Positions 9,419 to 19,500 of a DNA stretch of 64,000 nucleotides are shown piece after piece. The position numbers and the translations under genes were made by a program. The DNA is from Epithemia pelagica (lineage: Eukaryota > Bacillariophyta > Bacillariophyceae > Surirellales > Surirellaceae), in contig OX337235.1 of the NCBI GenBank assembly GCA_946965045.2, positions 1,116,001 through 1,180,000 of the forward strand, written 5' to 3'. A model generated the notes under the pieces. The model saw only the letters and a list, made by a program, of their open reading frames with translations. It was not told where the DNA came from and searched no databases. How positions within the stretch are numbered: position 1 is the stretch's first letter; every line of letters begins with the position of its first letter.

Positions 9419-10534
9419 TTACATTGGAACGATATCAATTTGTTCGTTCGAGAAAGACGAGCTTCCTTCAGCACTGTTGGTTTTGGAAAAATCAAACGTG
9501 TTAACCAGAGCGTCAATCAGTTCATTGTCAGATAGCATGTCGCTCATATCGTAAGGACAAAGGTCGATCTCCTGGATGACATGATCCCCTTCTATCATTG
9601 GCAAAACGACTAAAGGGGGAGGGGGATCTTGTGAACGATGCATTGATATCCAGCCGCTTGATCTTGGTACAAGCGGCGCAACTTCAGCAGGTTCGTCCAC
9701 AATGAAATTCACAGTACCTTCAGGGTTTAGGTCGCCCATGTCATGAGGAACAAAGTTGCTATCCTGGATCACATGATCGAGTTCTTCTTCCTCACTGATA
9801 CAGCGCGATTGCTTCTTCATCATTGGAAAACCGAATGCAGAGGGAGGCGAATCTTGTGAACCCTCCATGACTGTCAACGCAGTCGACATTTGTACAAGTG
9901 GCGCAACGCCATCTGGCTCGTGCACAGGGACATTTGCAATGCCTTGAGGGAGGGCATTCATTCTCTTCGAAAGCCCGCTATCGGAGTTCCCTGATTCCAT
10001 GGTGGTTCTTCTTCTTCTTGAGGACTTGGACACTGTACGCGTCTTTGGGCGACGTGTTTTCCCAGTTCTTTTGTCACTTGACAATTTTTTCACGTCAACT
10101 TCACGAAGCTGGTGTTTAATGACATCAAGGGCCCACTTCCGTCCAACTTCGATGCAAACTCCTGGGGGGTAGGATTCGATTTGCTCGATGCTCCCGTGCT
10201 GCTCCAAAAGCGACGTCTTGCGAGAGTTACCCACGCGAGATTTATCTTCGGCCGTTCTGGTTGCACAGTCGTCTGCACGGATCTTGGATAACACTGCGTC
10301 ACATGGAATCACAAACTTGATGTGGACCAGTTCGTTGGCCAAGAGGTTTTCGGCTACAATTCCACGCATGGACCGTGGCATGTCCTGATACTCGGCGCTC
10401 TTGGAAGCAATAATGGCTCTTACCACACGGTTTCCGGGATGCGTTACACCGTGACCTCCACGGCCCACCCAAAAGAAAGATTTATCTTGGAGAACTTGGT
10501 TTAAATTGAAGTAACTTGGCAGACGCACTCTCAT
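9419..10534 (-). CDS. DUF6824-domain protein
   Basis: The N-terminal ~90 residues contain FFWVGRGGHGVTHPGNRVV followed by SKSAEYQ and a segment ending FVIP. This matches the DUF6824 pattern (V-x-x-GRGG...HPGN-x-x-(F/Y/V)R...Y) that is abundant in diatoms and has no assigned function. A basic linker (about 155-185, KTRRPKTRTVSKSSRRRR) could be a nuclear localisation signal. The C-terminal half holds two degenerate copies of a ~60-residue repeat: each begins EP-x-x-VAPLV, has SQD-x-PP, then DHVIQ and PYDM/PHDM. A transcriptional or chromatin role is a guess from composition only. Confidence 0.75.
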   Translation of the reverse strand: MRVRLPSYFNLNQVLQDKSFFWVGRGGHGVTHPGNRVVRAIIASKSAEYQDMPRSMRGIVAENLLANELVHIKFVIPCDAVLSKIRADDCATRTAEDKSRVGNSRKTSLLEQHGSIEQIESYPPGVCIEVGRKWALDVIKHQLREVDVKKLSSDKRTGKTRRPKTRTVSKSSRRRRTTMESGNSDSGLSKRMNALPQGIANVPVHEPDGVAPLVQMSTALTVMEGSQDSPPSAFGFPMMKKQSRCISEEEELDHVIQDSNFVPHDMGDLNPEGTVNFIVDEPAEVAPLVPRSSGWISMHRSQDPPPPLVVLPMIEGDHVIQEIDLCPYDMSDMLSDNELIDALVNTFDFSKTNSAEGSSSFSNEQIDIVPM

Positions 10535-10742
10535 TGTGTTCGTTGTTGTTGTTGTTGGAGGCGATGAAATTGATGAAACGAGACAAGGTATTGAGCGCTC
10601 TTTTGGATGATAGGGCGATGAGTTTTATGAGAAGAGACAAGTCTTGAGCGTTCGTCCAGTGTGTTCGTTGTGGTTGTTGGATGATGGGGCAATGAAATTT
10701 ATGACAGAAGAAACAAAGTCTTGAGTGTTCGTCCAGTGTCTG
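10533..10742. repeat. about three degenerate ~65-bp direct repeats upstream of the DUF6824 gene
   Basis: The phrases GTGTTCGTTG..., GGCGATGA..., AGAC/AAACAAG-x-CTTGAG and GTTCGTCCAGTG recur three times with substitutions and small gaps. They lie directly upstream of the DUF6824 start codon and so form its 5' region. A promoter role is possible but not shown. Confidence 0.55.
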
Positions 10743-11910
10743 CGTGGTGATCAGCGGAGCTTCCCGAGCCGCAAGATACTGGAGAAGACGTGCGTCTCAT
10801 CCAATTCGATCGCAAGCTGCTGCAACTCATCACTAAGTACAGAGATGTACGTTGCCATTTGGAACTCGACAAGGTAGCAAGATCAAGCACGATTCTGTTG
10901 TTGTGTTGCGGCATCGCAGGTTGCGAGACTGCTTTTTGGGCGAGACGTGAGATGAATCTCATGATTCATGATTCGAAAGATCCGGATTTCGGGATTGGTT
11001 GTTGTGGTTGGTGGTTGGTGGTGGTGGGTCATCGATAAGCTTCCGAGTCATCATCGTCAGCGACTCAAAAGCGAACTAGAGATTTCGGGTTCGGTTCGCA
11101 GTTCGCATCGTTCCCTGTTTTTTCTGACCTCTGACGATGACATCCACTATGAAAGGTCCAAGATCAATAGGGACTTACGTTTCTATCGGTTGTGGATATA
11201 CAGTTCCATCGTGATCATGCCCTCCCGACAGGACCGAGGTTTGTAGTCTCCTTAGATGACTGGTACGATGCGGATTGTGCTCTCTCGCTCTGTGAGATAT
11301 AGACGGCCACGTCCCTGAGTAGTTTTCAGGACTGACATTCACATTGATGGCGTCCCTGGCCATCAAATCCCAGATCGTGGCAGTAAAAGACTGATTTTTG
11401 GTTTTTGGATGTTCTTTCCTACTAGATGTGGTCACGACGACGTATGATAAAGGAATAACTGTAAACTGGATTAATTCATCCAGATATTAGCGTTAACAAT
11501 CGGCTTGAATCACAGTTATCATCACAAGGACATAGAAGTACCACCTCTTCTCTTAGAATTGAAAAGGAAGGGTAGAAGGGTCAAATCGGTCCTCAGCCAA
11601 GCCCAAGTTGACAAAAATCTCCTTGCCGTTCACCAACTCTTGCGCAACAATACCGGCAGCACCAAGCATGGCAAGACGACCGTTCTGCAACTCCTTCGTG
11701 TGCAACTCAAGGAACTCTTCAGGGTCAGAGGGCTTGAGGCCGAGAGGATCAAAACCAACATCTCCAGGGAAGTAGTCGTCGTTCAACACTTGCTTTTTGA
11801 CTTCAGTGGGACGGATCCAGCCAACCAATGCACGGTTCAATTCCAAAGTTCCAATCACAACAGCCAACAACTCAAAGAAAATAGGAGCAACGGCACACAC
11901 TCGTCCATTG
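10743..11910. repeat. segmental duplication, left copy (pairs with 14179-15260)
   Basis: From GTGGTGATCAGCG onward the sequence matches 14179 onward with substitutions and indels, through the 3' flank of Lhcx and into its coding region. This copy has extra sequence around 11104-11130. It breaks off within the Lhcx coding region near 11905, where the upstream half of the gene is missing. Confidence 0.8.
11553..11910 (-). pseudogene. Lhcx 3' fragment
   Basis: The last ~115 codons of an Lhcx gene: the helix-2 region ([20 protein letters not shown]), the connector [14 protein letters not shown], helix 3 ([15 protein letters not shown]) and the C-terminus. The presequence and helix 1 are absent; the homology stops near a short shared GGACGA. 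The frame stays open upstream to 12188 through unrelated sequence that overlaps the neighbouring NTPase gene, so a fused product is unlikely to be meaningful. Its helix-2 part matches the copies at 47 and 63 kb, while its 3' part matches the copy at 15 kb: a mosaic. Confidence 0.8.
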
Positions 11911-11991
11911 ATGATATCGAGATTTCCTCTTCTACCTTCACATATAAAGATTTGATACAGACCGTCGTCGTCGTCGTACCCGCAACGGGTG

Positions 11992-13755
11992 TCAATGTTC
12001 GCCAGCAGACAATCCACGCCATTGTTCCGGCAACCACCGTTCACCGGAAACCCCAAAGAAGCTTCGAAGCTGTGGTCTTGCAAGACAAGTCCATCCGCGC
12101 CTCTCCGATGGATTGACAGCAGGATGACCACGGACAAGATAGGAATTGGGCAACGTGGCATGTTGATTTGGAATCTCTTTCCCTTCATTTAGTTGGTATC
12201 CATAGAGATCATATGTGACAACTCCTGACATCACATCCTTTCGCCACAAACAAACAAAAACATCGTACTCTGGAAATCTAGCAAACTTCGGGTAGTAAAT
12301 AGAAACTTTGGGAAAGTTCCCCTCCCAGTGATGCTCCGAACAGATTCCACCTAGTGCTATCTGCAATTCTTGAAGATTCTTGACCGTCGATATGCTCCAA
12401 GTGGCGGGCAATGGATAATTGTAAAAGAGACTTGTCGAAATCGTCTTGATTTCGAATCTCAGAGATGGCATGCACGAGACATCTCGAAAATTACCAGAAA
12501 CATATCGCAACCAGAGAACAAGCAAAAACAAAGACTCCCATCCATCACCGCTTTCTTCTTTGCTCGTGCTCCAACTTTTCGCATCTTCTACGACTTGACG
12601 TTGCGATAGTCCGAAATAACCTTGGATTGCACCTGCAAGCTTTCCCAACAACTCCATCAAAAAGCATGGTATCCAATAGCTTTTGCCATCGCTGTTATCG
12701 AGAAGCACGTCAAGCTTTGTCCCTAGTGGCTTTCCGAAGAAGAAAGAATCCGAGACTTTTTGCAGCAAGTCGAAGTCCAGTGTTATACTCCTACAAGCCC
12801 TCTCTGTACGACCAGCGATCTGCGCTTGGTCAGAAAGCCCTTCAACCGTAAGAGTTGTCACCAGCAATGCAGGAACGAGGCCGAAATAGAGAGCCTTTCG
12901 CGGCGTGAGATCGGTGATATTTAGATTTTGTCTTGCACCTGATAGGTCCTGAATCAGCGGCAGGGTTTTAACTTCCATGTCACGAAAGGCAAGGGACGGC
13001 AATGCTTTTTCTGGATTTGTTGAGCTCAAATGGGAAGAAAACACATAGTATCTTCCTCGTTGGGTGAGAAAGTTCTCCTTCAAGAAGAGTACAATGTCTT
13101 TGTCCAATACCACGTTGTTCAACTCGTCAATCAACAATACGACTTGGTTGGTCCCAAGAAAAGAAGACACCTCGTCTGCCGTGATGCTGTATTTCTTGAA
13201 GGCTTTAAAATCATCACTTATCGCACCTGTCCTTAAACTCGCTGGACGAGCATCAAACGCAATCCGCCGGCAAAGCATTTCAAGACTCGAGTCTCCTCTC
13301 GAAATCTCATAATCGCAATTGGAGAAGTCGTTGAATGAGACAAAGAGAGTTGGAATACACTGTTCGCGAAGTGCCTTCGCCAACTCGTAGAGCGCCCTCG
13401 TCTTCCCTCCCCTGGAGCAGCGAGCCAGGGAAGTAATTGGGACTCGGTACGATCCATCGGCTGCATCCTCCTTCAGGCACAAATCAGTCACCCTCCCCAC
13501 GATGCCATCAAGCCATCCGTCTTGGCTCACGAACGGAGGTGTGATCGGTTCAATATGAGGAATTTCCAAGAGGTTCGTCCACTGTTCAGCCGGAATGCGA
13601 ATTCTTTTTGGCGGATTAGCCTCTGGCACTGTCCATTGCAGTCTTCCAAGAATGGAGTTAACATAGAAGGTCCGCCCCTCGCCGTTTACCATTTCTTGCC
13701 ATCCTTCTGGAAGGGGCGGTGAATCTGCCGGTTGCTTCTGCGATGAGCACTGCAT
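11992..13755 (-). CDS. WW domain / P-loop NTPase / nuclease-like protein (Crinkler-RHS type)
   Basis: 587 residues in three parts. Residues ~13-46 form a WW domain ([20 protein letters not shown], then LQWTVP), a module that binds Pro-rich ligands. Residues ~105-330 form a STAND/AAA-like ATPase with Walker [14 protein letters not shown] and Walker [10 protein letters not shown]. The C-terminal ~100 residues carry [11 protein letters not shown] and YGYQLNEGK, which can be read as the D...QxK core of a restriction-endonuclease fold, then LVRG and FFGVSGERW. NTPase plus such a nuclease is the layout of the Crinkler-RHS class of eukaryotic effector/selfish proteins. Function in a diatom is unknown; the nuclease assignment is inference. 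Confidence 0.7.
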   Translation of the reverse strand: MQCSSQKQPADSPPLPEGWQEMVNGEGRTFYVNSILGRLQWTVPEANPPKRIRIPAEQWTNLLEIPHIEPITPPFVSQDGWLDGIVGRVTDLCLKEDAADGSYRVPITSLARCSRGGKTRALYELAKALREQCIPTLFVSFNDFSNCDYEISRGDSSLEMLCRRIAFDARPASLRTGAISDDFKAFKKYSITADEVSSFLGTNQVVLLIDELNNVVLDKDIVLFLKENFLTQRGRYYVFSSHLSSTNPEKALPSLAFRDMEVKTLPLIQDLSGARQNLNITDLTPRKALYFGLVPALLVTTLTVEGLSDQAQIAGRTERACRSITLDFDLLQKVSDSFFFGKPLGTKLDVLLDNSDGKSYWIPCFLMELLGKLAGAIQGYFGLSQRQVVEDAKSWSTSKEESGDGWESLFLLVLWLRYVSGNFRDVSCMPSLRFEIKTISTSLFYNYPLPATWSISTVKNLQELQIALGGICSEHHWEGNFPKVSIYYPKFARFPEYDVFVCLWRKDVMSGVVTYDLYGYQLNEGKEIPNQHATLPNSYLVRGHPAVNPSERRGWTCLARPQLRSFFGVSGERWLPEQWRGLSAGEH

Positions 13756-14178
13756 CTTGATTGCGTTGCATGTATTATTTGTTGTCGAGGGTCGAGGTCG
13801 TTTCGCGTTTCGCTGTTAGGCGTTAGGCAGGCCGGACCTACGGTAATTTTCGTGGTCCCAAAAGACGGTCATGATTTATGATAGTGGGCGGAATTTGGGC
13901 GATCTAGCTATCTGTCGGCGAGCCCTAGCCCCTCGCCAGTCGCTCCTATTGTTGGTAGGAGTAGATAAAGTAGACACTTCTTTGTTTTGGACGATATTTC
14001 ATCCAACAACGGGGTCGTTTCTTGGTTTCTCAGACCCAAGACTCTGAGCTGAGATGAAAGAGAAGATGAGCTATGAGCGCACAATGGCCTGGGAAGGTGG
14101 TGGAAATATCCGGATCGGACTGAGTATGTCCTTATGATCCGCCCAAATGGTCAACTATGATGCTGTTCCACTAGTCGT

Positions 14179-15260
14179 GGTGATCAGCGAAGGAACCCGA
14201 GCCGCAAGATACTGGAGAAGACGTGCGTCTCATCCAATTCGATTGCAAGCTGCTGCAACTCATCACTAAGTACAGAGATGTACGTTGCCATTTGGAACTC
14301 GACAAGGTTGCAAGATCAAGAGCACGATTCTGTGTTGCGGCTTGCGGCATCGCTGCTTTTGGGGCGAGACGCGAGATCTCATGATTCGAAAGATCCGGAT
14401 TTCGGGACTGGTTGTTGTGGTTGGTGGGTCATCGATCAGCTTCCGAGTCATCATCGTCAGCGACTCAAAAGCGAACTAGAGATTTCGGGTTCGGTTCGCA
14501 CATCCACTATGAAAGGTCCAAGATCTTTATCGACTTACGTTTCTGTCGGTTGTGGATAAACAGTTCCATCGTGATCATGCCCTCCCGACAGGGCCGAGGT
14601 TTGTAGTCTCCTTAGATGACTGGTAAGATGTGGATTGTGCTCTCTCGCTCTGTGAGATAAAGACGGGAAATGTACCATTGCCCTGAGTAGTTTTTCGGAC
14701 TGACATTCACATTGATGGCGTCCCTGATCATCAATTCCCAGATCGTGCCAGGAGCAGCATGATGTTTGGATTTTGGATATTCTTTCCTAATAGATGTGGT
14801 CACGACAACGTATGATAAAGGAATAACTGTAAACTGGATTAATTCATCCAGATATTAGCGTTAACAATCGGCTTGAATCACAGTTATCATCAGAAGGACA
14901 TCTTTCTGGTCACCTCTTCTCTTAGAATTGAACAGGGAGAGTAGAAGGGTCAAATCGGTCCTCAGCCAAGCCCAAGTTGACAAAAATCTCCTTGCCGTTC
15001 ACCAACTCTTGCGCAACAATACCGGCAGCACCAAGCATGGCAAGACGACCGTTCTGCAACTCCTTCGTGTGCAACTCAAGGAACTCTTCAGGGTCAGAGG
15101 GCTTGAGGCCAAGTGGATCAAAACCAACATCTCCAGGGAAGTAGTCGTCGTTCAACACTTGCTTTTTGACTTCAGTGGGACGGATCCAGCCAACCAAAGC
15201 ACGGTTGAGCTCAAGAGCACCAATAATAATTGCAAGCAATTCAAAAAAGGCAGGGGAGAC
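14179..15260. repeat. segmental duplication, right copy (pairs with 10743-11910)
   Basis: Homologous to the left copy from GTGGTGATCAGCG through the Lhcx 3' flank and into its coding region. This copy keeps the full Lhcx gene. The stretch 14179-14900, before the Lhcx stop, contains only short frames and may be the remnant of another gene duplicated along with it (EDVRLIQFDRKLLQLITKYR is readable on + in the left copy). Confidence 0.8.
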
Positions 15261-15644
15261 AGCACGGACTTCGTCCAAATGACGGATGGCAGGACCAATG
15301 TCCTTGTTGGCAGCCTCAAAGAGAGGGTGGAACTCAATCGGTTCCTCAGTCACAAGGAAACCAATCACGGCCAACATGGCAACACGGCCGTGTTGAAGCT
15401 CGGCTTCACGGTACTGCTTCATCTTGTCCAAGTCGGCGTCCGCGGCGAAGCCCAAGGGGTCGAACTCGGGCACAGGGTCCAAAGATCCTGGCAGACCGTA
15501 GGCGAACTTGTTGGCATCAGGAGTCCAGCCGTTCAACGAAGCGACCTCCAACGCAGTCTTCGAGGAAGAGGAGGGAGCCTTGGCCGGTTGGAAAGCAGCG
15601 GCACCAGTGGCCAAGACAGCAAAAGAGGCGGCAGTAAACTTCAT
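14922..15644 (-). CDS. Lhcx: Lhcx-type chlorophyll a/c-binding protein
   Basis: 240 residues, three-helix light-harvesting protein of the Lhcx (LI818/LHCSR-related) branch, which in diatoms serves energy dissipation in the thylakoid. Helix 1 has EAELQHGRVAMLAVIGFLV and helix 3 has [15 protein letters not shown], with the Glu/Arg and Asn/Arg pairs that hold chlorophylls. The start at 15644 gives MKFTAASFAVLATGAAAFQP, a signal peptide ending in the AF motif for plastid import; the frame is open 35 codons further but without a better start. It differs from the copies at 47 and 63 kb in the presequence and helix 2 (SPAFFELLAIIIGALE). Confidence 0.9.
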   Translation of the reverse strand: MKFTAASFAVLATGAAAFQPAKAPSSSSKTALEVASLNGWTPDANKFAYGLPGSLDPVPEFDPLGFAADADLDKMKQYREAELQHGRVAMLAVIGFLVTEEPIEFHPLFEAANKDIGPAIRHLDEVRAVSPAFFELLAIIIGALELNRALVGWIRPTEVKKQVLNDDYFPGDVGFDPLGLKPSDPEEFLELHTKELQNGRLAMLGAAGIVAQELVNGKEIFVNLGLAEDRFDPSTLPVQF

Positions 15645-15954
15645 CTTGTTTGAATGATCTTGCTTTTGTCGCTTGCTTGCGCAAATTATGGGAAATGGGA
15701 AGGCAAGCATCACATCAAAAAAACAGAAAAGGATACCAAGGTTGCTCATTCCGAATGTGACGTGTCATGTGATGTGTCGATTAGTCACGCATTGGGGCTG
15801 TGGCAATATCGGGGATGTCGTTGCGGGACTGCTTCAACAAAAAGCCTTTTTCAAAAAAGATAAAAGGCCTCTGTTCTCTCTGTTCTCAGAAGAAGAAAAA
15901 AAAAGGTACAGTCTATTTTAACGCTGCCGCGCGGACCCGCTAGGGTGCCCTTTC
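15645..15954. other. Lhcx upstream region up to the transposon
   Basis: About 300 bases of promoter-side sequence with an A-rich stretch (15891-15902) and no gene. The transposon array starts at 15955, so the regulatory region of this Lhcx copy is short or interrupted. It is unrelated to the promoter shared by the other two intact Lhcx genes. Confidence 0.4.
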
Positions 15955-16403
15955 CGAAAATAGGGGGGGAGAAGGCAGAGGAGAGGGGGAGAGGAGGGGG
16001 AGAGAGAAGGAGAGAAGAAGGAGATTCCGTAAGTCAGATTCCTTCATGAAATCGATCCGCGTATTGCTCGCAGTCTCACGTTTGTTTCCTCTGACGTATG
16101 AAATGTTCTAGGAAGCTCCAAACTTCCCTCAGAGGGGAGAAGGCACTTCCCCTCCAAAACGATTAAGCCCTTCATGTCGTTTCAGCACCTTTTTGTTATT
16201 GAAACGACATTCTACACTGGTACAATCCTCCCGACCATCCGATGACCTTTCACGTGGTTCTACGTAGCATGTGATGAGGCGTATCCAGTCTGTGCTTCGC
16301 ATCACAATCGGAACTGCTTGCACCTCGCACAAGATCTTGTTATAATTTTTTTTGCTACGATGTTACTCACTACGAATTTTTCTTTTTGTTGTTTGTCATG
16401 CAG

Positions 16404-16597
16404 GTATTCAGGTCAATCAAGAGAATGAAGATGGTGCCTTGTTCAAGGCTCGTTTGGGGCAGCGTCGGTCATGGGGTGGACGTCCTTTCCCTCGTTCTAC
16501 GCAGTACTTCATGTACTTGACGCAACAGAACTGGGTTTGGACACGAGGTGGTGGTCCGAAGGGAGGAAAGGTGGGCATACATCTCGGGACGGATTGA
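16404..16597 (+). other. possible antisense exon in transposon unit 1
   Basis: A pyrimidine-rich tract ending GTTGTTTGTCATGCAG at 16403 looks like a 3' splice site. It is followed by an open + strand frame (QVNQENEDGALFKARLGQRR, then TQYFMYLTQQ, GGGPKGGKVGIHLG) ending at TGA 16595-16597. A first exon beginning at ATG 16046 and ending at a GT near 16080 would give the right phase, but this is only a model. It overlaps the 3' end of the transposase gene on the other strand. The same stretch is repeated at 20508-20701. Confidence 0.3.
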
Positions 16598-19500
16598 AGA
16601 CCACCCCAGCCATGGGGATTGCTGTGGAATGCAAAGGGGTATTGCTGTTGATCGGGGAGTGTTGTTGGCCGTTGCTGATTTTGCTTGTACGGGTTGACAG
16701 GTTGGTTTTTCTGTCTTGTTGTCGTTGTTGTTGTTGCCGATTGCAGTACCACCAACCCATTTGCTGTTGTTGCCATTGCAGGTGTGCTGTTTGCTGCATT
16801 TTGAGGCTCTTTGTGTTGTTGTTGTTGTTCCTGCACTGTCGCTGCTGATTGATTTGTTGCTGCCATCGTTGTTGTTGGTAAGGCTTCGCTGTTGTTTGTA
16901 ACCTTTTGCTTTTTGTTGCTGGTGTTGTTCTTATCCAAATCGTCGCTCTCTTTTTCTTCTCCCTCTCTTTCCTTTCTCTTATTGCTACTGATTGCCTGTG
17001 CTTGTGCTGTTTCTTGTTGTTGTGTCTGTTGTTGTGTTTCTTGCCGTGTCTGTTGTTGTGTTTCTGGCTGTGTCTGTGGTTGTTGTATTTTGGCTGGATT
17101 CTCCTCGCTAAAATGTTGTTGGATTTCATCTTCGACCTCTGACTCCTCCTCTGCCAAACCCAACAATGGAATGGACGTGTCATGCGGCAACCTCTTCTTG
17201 TTGCTCGCACATTTTCGGCACTGGCATCGATCGTTGAGTGGATGCTTTGGAACTTGTTGCGTGATTTCTTTTCTCGTTTCCAGGTACTCGGAGAAAAACC
17301 GTTCTCCCGTATCTTCTGGAAGCTTCTCAACCTCTGGAAAGGGAGGACGAGAAGCTCCAGACATCGAGGCAAGTATATTGATCATGTTTGTTTTGCATGC
17401 GTTACCAAAACTCACCACCATTTCCCATCCTGCAGGCACCACTGAACGTTCTTCTTGAGACTTCGTCATGATTCTCATCTTGTGACGAATTGCCCTGTTA
17501 TACTGGGCCGTGCCTGCCAAATTCAAAGCATCTGCAAGAGTTTCTCGCATGCCACAGTTGGCAAAATGCGTCAAATTATCATGAAAGCTCTCGAGCTTAC
17601 TCTCTCCTCTCAAAGGTACGTACTCCACTAGCTGGTTGCTTGATCTTGGTGATGGAGGTATCTCACGATACATTTTCTCCACGGGCAAGGGATCAGCAAG
17701 GAACTTTGCCTTCTCTTTACAGTTTTCCAGTGCTTGATGTGTTTCGGCCGTAAAAAGAGGTTGATTGGAGTGTGGATCCAATCGGCCTCGTGCTGGTGGC
17801 TTGTCAGGAGTGGAAGTGCACTTGTATTTGCACTTCCACTCCTCCAACTTGAGGACAATCGTATCGCCACCCCGAATAATCTTCCGTAAGTTCTTTGAGT
17901 ACCTCTGTCGAAAGGTCTTGGTTCCCATCATTTCACTGATCTCTTTGTCTGTGTATTGTTTCTTGGAGCTTGATATGGTTCCATTTTTCAAAGAACCAAC
18001 AAGTTTCTCCAAGTCTTCAGGATGGTACTTGTAGATCGCATCCAACAAATCCTTCATGGCTATCCCAAAGTCAATGTGCCGTTGTCTGAGCGTCTTGGTT
18101 ATCCTCTGTATGAAATGGAAAAGGCCAAGACGGCCCTCCAAGTCATCAACCAACAACAACCAAAAATCCTTGCCACAAGGCCATGTGTCAGAGTACATGG
18201 CCTTGGGGCAAAACCCGGTACGTCTCAGCACTTGTTCCGCAGCATGTGCAAACTCGAGTGCTGATGTGTCGTGCACTAACACTGCACAAGCAATTTCTCC
18301 TGCCTCTGTTGCCATGGTCCACATTGCAGCTGCATTGAGGCGTCTTGGATAATTTTTCACTACCTGGTGGGTGTGGTCGTGAGCAAACATGTGCTGGCAT
18401 CTAACCCCTTGAATCTCTCTTGTGTTTCTCTCGTTGTCAGACACTATCCAGGGTTGCCATTCGGAGCTTGCTCCATCATCATATAGCTGGCGGATTGTCT
18501 CGCCTAAAGGTGGGTAGCGAACCAGAAACTCACCATCCTTTTGCACGTAGTCTTCTGATTCTTTTCCTGTAGTAGCACAATAAGAATAGTACCTCATTGT
18601 CTTGTCTTCATAGCAGGTGTTGATTCCTTCATATAGCATCCGACTGATGTAATCCCCATTGCCATAGGTTACCATTGATGCTTCCATTATCCTCGTAGCA
18701 TCTTTAGCTAGATGCGATGTTCCTCTAGCATACTTGGGTTCCACTGGGTAACACATAGCCATGTAGGGAGGCAGTCGTGCGAGCAATTCTCCATCATTCG
18801 CATAGAAGGCAGCCGAGCACCCGGCACACTTGTATCCCATAAGTATTGCATACTTTGGGGGACCAGACATGGCGAAAATGGGGAAAAGGGACTTGTTTTT
18901 TGAAAAGTTCGATCGCGTACGCTGGAGATTACCCCGGCAACGAGGACAACGCAAGTGGTTACTGGGGAAAAACAGCTCCCAATCAACAACCAGGAGTTCC
19001 TGTCCCACAATCGAGTCGTACAAAGCACTCGTGTTGTCGGCAATGGGGGGTACGGTAACGGTAATATTAGTGAAGAAAGGTTTCAAATTCTCAACACAAC
19101 GCTTAGAACCAAGGCACGTGTTGGTCACATAACTCGCCAACGCATGCACAGCACGTGGGACATGCACCTCCGTAGGTACTGCTGTCACACGCATAATTAC
19201 CTCAAACTTGAAATCTTTGGCTGTTGGAACATACGCGCCTTCCTCGCCACCAACGGTAGAACTTTCCGTTGCCATAGTCACACTAGTAGATTCTGTGTTT
19301 TCATTTTCAGCCCCTCTCTTTGCGTTTTTCGACGTGCAATTGGGACGAGGTCGCATGAAAACGTCCACTGCCTCTTTCGTAACATTGGAGGCGGACAGTT
19401 TCTCACCACTGGTAAGTGGTTTGCGAATTGCTGCTGCATGGACAGCCTGGGCCTTTTCTGAGGCCACCACCTCTGCTCCTCTTCCATCGTTCATTCCCTT

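Noticed and set aside
11992-12188. A 211-residue protein reading into the Lhcx fragment, with a signal-like start
   Set aside because: This part overlaps the C-terminus of the NTPase/nuclease-like gene in another frame, whose family-type ending (FFGVSGERW) shows that frame is the real one.
16509-17458. Long frames on both strands inside the transposase tail (His/Asn/Lys-rich and Cys/Leu-rich)
   Set aside because: They are shadows of the CAA/CAG-rich Gln tail read in other frames.
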